Made by a program: the position numbers and the translations under genes. Shown here one piece after another: positions 21,606 through 25,654 of a stretch of 25,654 nucleotides of DNA. How positions within the stretch are numbered: the first letter of the stretch is position 1; each line of letters starts with the position of its first letter. Source of the stretch: a bacterium (GTDB taxonomy: Bacteria; Ratteibacteria; UBA8468; B48-G9; JAFGKM01); the NCBI GenBank assembly GCA_035370465.1, contig DAOOVW010000023.1:1-25654 (forward strand), written 5' to 3'. The notes below the pieces were generated by a model. That model worked only from the letters and a program-made list of their open reading frames with translations. It did no database searches and was not told the origin of the DNA.

Positions 21606-24600
21606 TTATTCATTTTTCCCACAACAATGTTTATATTTTTTACCACTTCCACATGGACATGGGTCATTCCTACCTATTTTTTTACCTGAAACAGCGGGAG
21701 TTTGTTTTACCATTACAGGTGGCTGTGCATTTGGTCCTTGGATTATCGCTTGTTGTTCTCCTTCTTGTGTTATAGTATCAAATTGCTCATATTGTTTATG
21801 TATAAAGTCAGCACTTACCTTTTGTTTTTCAGCATGCATTGTAAATTTTTCATCACTTACTTTTATATTAAATATTGCAGATATTCCTTCCTGTTTAATT
21901 GCAGAAAGCATCTGTTGAAATAATTGATATCCTTCATGTTTATAAGAAAGAAGAGGGTCCCTTTGAGCATATACCCTTAAATTTATTCCTTCTCTTAACT
22001 CATCAATACCTCTTAAATGTGCTTTCCATCTATTATCTATTACCTGTAAAAAGATAAGGCGTTGTATTTCATAAAAGAAAGGACCTATTTCTTTTTGTTT
22101 TTCTTCTAAAACAGAAAATATTTTGTTTTTGATATCCTGTAAGAGATTTTCCTTGAAAACAACAGTATTTGATATGTTCTCAACAGAGGGAATTTCAGCA
22201 TCTATATTAAAAATTCCTTTTATTGCAACTTTTAACCCATCAATATTCCACTGGAATGATTTAACACTTAAACTACAAAATTCATCAAACAGATTATTTA
22301 TAATTTCCTCAATAAACTCCCTTATATAATTATCAATATTTCTCCCTTCAAGAAAGTCCTGTCTGATTGAATAAATAACATTTCTCTGTTCATTTAGAAC
22401 ATTGTCAAATTCAACTAATTGTTTTCTTATTTCAAAATTTCTACCCTCAACTTTTTTTTGGGCATTATTTATCATTTTTGTTATTAGAGGATGAGTAATG
22501 TTCTCGCCCTCTGGCATTTTTCCCATAATTCCCATAAGACGTTCTGAACCAAAAATTCTTAAAAGGTCATCTTCAAGAGAAAGATAGAACTTTGAAGACC
22601 CCGGGTCCCCCTGTCTTCCTGCTCTTCCTTTTAACTGATTATCAATTCTTCTTGCTTCATATCTTTCACTCCCTACAACATGTAAGCCACCAAGTGATAC
22701 AACTTTTTGGTGTTCTTCTTCCCATGGTTTTTTATATTTTTCAAGTAATGTCTCATATATTTCTTTAAATTCTTCAGGACTTTTTTCTAATTCTTCTCTT
22801 GCTTTTTGCCATTGGTCTTCAATTTTCCTTCTTTGTTTTTCATATTCATCTCTTTCTTTTTTTATTATTTCTTCATAATTTTTATGTAGTTGCTCATACT
22901 CGTTTAAAATTGAAAGATATTCTTTTTCAAGAGATGGCAGGTTTGGAAAGTGTTCTGTAAAAATTTTTTTCTCTGCCTGTTCCCAATCCTTTAAGTAATT
23001 TTCATATAATTTTTCTTCTTCTTTTTCAAATTGCTGATAAATTTGCTCAATATTTTCTTTCTTTTCTGTTGTGTTTTTAATAAATCTGGTGAGAAGGTCA
23101 ATATATTTTTCAGTTGTTTTCTTTTGATTTTCAAGATTTAAAGAAGGATATGTTTTTTCAACAAGAGATGAATATTTTTTTAATGAATCAATATAATTAT
23201 TAATTTGTGTTGTCAAATTCTTTATAAAATCAGGTGTATTTTTAAAATTCCCTAAAATTTCTACCAACTGGTTTCTTTCTTCATCAATATCTTCTTTTAA
23301 AACAATATCATATTTTTTCTTTATGGATTTTTTATAAAGAATATAGTCCCTATATGCTTTTCCAGCTGTTTCTCTTGGTTCTTTTAATCGTTCTGGTTTT
23401 TCTTTGAACTTTTCTTGAAGAGAAAGTAATAAAGAATTCTCGTTTTTATACCTTTCTTTTAATTTTTCAAGTCGTGTGTTGATTTTATCAAAAGATGCTT
23501 CAATTGTTTTCTTAAAAATTTCTTTTTCAAAAATTTCTTTTGCTTTACCTTCTAAGTCAGAATATATTTTTTCTTTTTCATTTAATGAACTTTTTAAAAA
23601 AGAAAGTTTTTCTCCATATTCCTTTTCAGTCACATCAATTTTATTTTTATATCCTTTTTCTAAGTCCTCTAAGACATCTGAATAATCACTTTTTTTAACA
23701 ATGTCTTTACTACCTTTTTTACTCCATATTGTTTTTATTGTTTCTTCTCTTGCAATTATTTCAGGATTTCCTCCAAGAATAATATCAACTCCTCTTCCTG
23801 CCATTTGTGTTGCTATTGTTACTGCTTTAAATTTACCTGCCTGTGCAATTATTCCTGCTTCACTTTCGTGGTTTTTTCCGTGAAGAACATTATGTGGAAT
23901 ATTATTTCTTCTCAAATATCCACTTAATTTTTCTGCTTTTTCTATTGAAATCGTCCCAACAAGAACGGGTCTGCCTATTTCATGCATTTGTTTTATCTCA
24001 TTGGTAACTGATATAAATTTTTCTTTTTCAGTTCTATAAATTTCATCATTATATTCTGTTCTGCTAAGTGGTTTATTTGTTGGAACAACAATTACATCTA
24101 ATTTATAAATTTCTTTAAACTCTATTGCTTCTGTAACAGCAGTTCCAGTCATACCTGCTATTTTTTCATATAGTTTAAAATAATTCTGAAAAGAAATAGT
24201 TGCAAGTGTTTGATTCTCGCTTTCAATCGGGACTCCTTCTTTTGCTTCAATTGCCTGGTGAAGTCCATCGCTCCATTTTCTCCCTGGCATCAATCTACCT
24301 GTGAATTCATCAACTATTATTACCTGCCCATCTTTTACAACATATTCTTTATCTCTTTTAAAAAAAGTATGACCTTTTAATGCCTGATTTATTTTATGTA
24401 CTATTTCAGTATGACCTCCATCATAAAGATTTTTAATTGATAATAACCTTTCACATTTTCTTATACCTTCTTCTGTTAAAACAGCAGTTTGTGCTTCTTC
24501 ATCAACAATATAATCTGTATCTCTTACAAGTTTTCTTACCAATCGGTCAATTTCATAATAAAGTTGTGGTTTTTCTTCAGAAGGTCCTGAAATTATTAGA

Positions 24601-25394
24601 GGAGTTCTTGCTTCATCAATAAGGATAGAGTCAACTTCATCAATTATTGCATAATAAAGTTTTCTCTGAACCTGTTCTTCTTTTCTTATAGCCATGTTGT
24701 CTCTGAGATAATCAAATCCAAACTCACTTCCTATTCCATAGGTTATATCACATTGGTATGCTTTTTTTCTTTCAACAGGATAAAGATAAAGAAACCTTGA
24801 ATCAGCAGGAAGATATGTTAGGTCAAATTTAAAAGCAGAAGAAGAGGAAAGTCCCTTACCTTCTTTATAAGAAATAATACAACCAACCGAAAGTCCTAAA
24901 TAATCAAAAATTGGTCCCATCCATTGAGTATCTCTTTTTGCTAAATAATCATTTACAGTTACAAGATGACAGCCATTGCCTTGGAGAGCATTTAAGTAAA
25001 GAGGTAAGGTTGCAACAAGTGTTTTACCTTCACCAGTTGACATTTCTGCAATTTTACCTTTATATAGAACTATTCCTCCAATAATCTGAACATCAAAATG
25101 TCTCATATTTAAAGTTCTTTTTGCAGCCTCTCTTACAAGAGCAAATCCATCAATAATGAAATTATCAACCGGCTCTCCATCAGATATTCTTTTCCTGAAT
25201 TCTTCTGTTTTTCCCCTCATTTGCTGTTTTGTCATATTGGCAACTTCTCCCTCTTTCTCATTTATTTGCTTTAAGAGGGTAATACATTCATTAAGAAAAG
25301 AATATTTCTCTTTATTAAATATTCTATTGATAAAATACTTTGTTCCAGGATTTAAAATTTTAAGTTTTTCTAAAAGGTCTTCATAATATTCCAT
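21606..25394 (-). CDS. secA: preprotein translocase ATPase SecA with a large coiled-coil insertion
   Basis: This is about 1262 residues from the ATG at 25394, preceded by AGGAG; a TTG-started frame to 25433 is less likely. SecA drives preproteins through SecYEG. Visible are Walker A EMSTGEGKTLVATLP (about residue 115), IDEVDSILIDEARTPLIISG (about 250), IAGMTGTAVTE, GRGVDIILGGNPE (about 531-544), GSERYEARRIDNQLKGRAGR (about 903) and the C-terminal zinc motif DPCPCGSGKKYKHCCG. Typical SecA is 830-950 residues. The excess lies between LGGNPE and VVSLGGLHVVG, where roughly 350 residues of Lys/Glu-rich coiled coil replace the usual ~45-80. Reading frame, motifs and zinc site are intact, so it should be functional. 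secA ends just before dnaA. Confidence 0.96.
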   Translation of the reverse strand: MEYYEDLLEKLKILNPGTKYFINRIFNKEKYSFLNECITLLKQINEKEGEVANMTKQQMRGKTEEFRKRISDGEPVDNFIIDGFALVREAAKRTLNMRHFDVQIIGGIVLYKGKIAEMSTGEGKTLVATLPLYLNALQGNGCHLVTVNDYLAKRDTQWMGPIFDYLGLSVGCIISYKEGKGLSSSSAFKFDLTYLPADSRFLYLYPVERKKAYQCDITYGIGSEFGFDYLRDNMAIRKEEQVQRKLYYAIIDEVDSILIDEARTPLIISGPSEEKPQLYYEIDRLVRKLVRDTDYIVDEEAQTAVLTEEGIRKCERLLSIKNLYDGGHTEIVHKINQALKGHTFFKRDKEYVVKDGQVIIVDEFTGRLMPGRKWSDGLHQAIEAKEGVPIESENQTLATISFQNYFKLYEKIAGMTGTAVTEAIEFKEIYKLDVIVVPTNKPLSRTEYNDEIYRTEKEKFISVTNEIKQMHEIGRPVLVGTISIEKAEKLSGYLRRNNIPHNVLHGKNHESEAGIIAQAGKFKAVTIATQMAGRGVDIILGGNPEIIAREETIKTIWSKKGSKDIVKKSDYSDVLEDLEKGYKNKIDVTEKEYGEKLSFLKSSLNEKEKIYSDLEGKAKEIFEKEIFKKTIEASFDKINTRLEKLKERYKNENSLLLSLQEKFKEKPERLKEPRETAGKAYRDYILYKKSIKKKYDIVLKEDIDEERNQLVEILGNFKNTPDFIKNLTTQINNYIDSLKKYSSLVEKTYPSLNLENQKKTTEKYIDLLTRFIKNTTEKKENIEQIYQQFEKEEEKLYENYLKDWEQAEKKIFTEHFPNLPSLEKEYLSILNEYEQLHKNYEEIIKKERDEYEKQRRKIEDQWQKAREELEKSPEEFKEIYETLLEKYKKPWEEEHQKVVSLGGLHVVGSERYEARRIDNQLKGRAGRQGDPGSSKFYLSLEDDLLRIFGSERLMGIMGKMPEGENITHPLITKMINNAQKKVEGRNFEIRKQLVEFDNVLNEQRNVIYSIRQDFLEGRNIDNYIREFIEEIINNLFDEFCSLSVKSFQWNIDGLKVAIKGIFNIDAEIPSVENISNTVVFKENLLQDIKNKIFSVLEEKQKEIGPFFYEIQRLIFLQVIDNRWKAHLRGIDELREGINLRVYAQRDPLLSYKHEGYQLFQQMLSAIKQEGISAIFNIKVSDEKFTMHAEKQKVSADFIHKQYEQFDTITQEGEQQAIIQGPNAQPPVMVKQTPAVSGKKIGRNDPCPCGSGKKYKHCCGKNE

Positions 25395-25654
25395 TCCTAT
25401 CTCCTGTAAAAATGCAATAAACAAAATTAGCAACGAATCCCCTCTGCCTCCCTTTGTAAACCGACTAAAGAAGCAAAGGGTAGCAAAGCAGAGTTGGTGC
25501 GTTATCGTTTCCCAGATAGCACAACTGCTACCGACTAAAGTTGCTTACCTTGTGCCTCAGAGTTGGTGCGTTATCGTCTTCCAGATAGCACAACGGGGTA
25601 GGGGGATTGTTCTACACAGGCAGTTTAAGGAAAGCATACGAACCAGCCCTACCC
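25395..25654. repeat. repeat region upstream of secA with two tandem inverted module A copies
   Basis: The sequence before secA to about 25440 is AT-rich leader. From 25451, CCCTTTGTAAA leads into module A copies at 25461-25525 and 25531-25595, both inverted relative to the other copies and separated by five bases. The second runs into GGGGATTGTTCTACACAGGC, which is the inverse of the segment before the copy at 13028. The window ends within this region; no gene is seen. Confidence 0.7.

Overview
The window is an AT-rich bacterial chromosome segment. Every recognisable gene lies on the minus strand, so transcription runs from high to low coordinates. A beta-barrel outer-membrane protein (signal peptide, C-terminal Phe) and a lipoprotein point to a two-membrane (Gram-negative type) cell. 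The low GC, strong A/G-rich coding strands and gene-free stretches packed with CCCCTTT/AAAGGGG palindromes would fit an uncultivated lineage such as Omnitrophota and relatives. That placement is an impression, not something the sequence proves.

In transcription order: (1) 25654-18812 is a replication and secretion block: secA with a very large coiled-coil insertion, dnaA, dnaN and a DUF721/DciA helicase-loader-like gene. TTTTCCACA DnaA boxes lie at both ends of dnaA and a consensus TTATCCACA box follows dciA, so this is a good oriC candidate. (2) 18392-16812 encodes a putative six-hairpin (alpha/alpha) glycosidase. (3) 16491-13512 is a tightly overlapping dapA-accD-folC operon with a structured leader. 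(4) 12935-10193 holds mnmG overlapping a YhcC-type radical SAM gene. (5) 10126-8044 is a GAF-ANTAR regulator one base before purF, behind a strong sigma70-type promoter. (6) 7598-4201 holds carA and, after about 700 bp of repeats, only the N-terminal half of carB, ending exactly at the domain junction. (7) 3919-1275 holds a small lipoprotein and a porin-like protein; the latter has several candidate promoters, a structured leader and a clear intrinsic terminator. (8) 1121-10 is a three-gene unit ending in a MntA/HepT (type VII) toxin-antitoxin pair.

The gene-free stretches (2583-3418, 3953-4200, 5824-6530, 7599-8043, 12936-13511, 18426-18811, 25395-25654) are mosaics of short palindromic modules. 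Some modules sit cleanly inside others, and both empty and filled versions of the same insertion site are visible. A separate cassette of about 85 bp is duplicated immediately upstream of the lipoprotein and glycosidase genes. No rRNA, tRNA, CRISPR array, transposase or integrase gene was seen.
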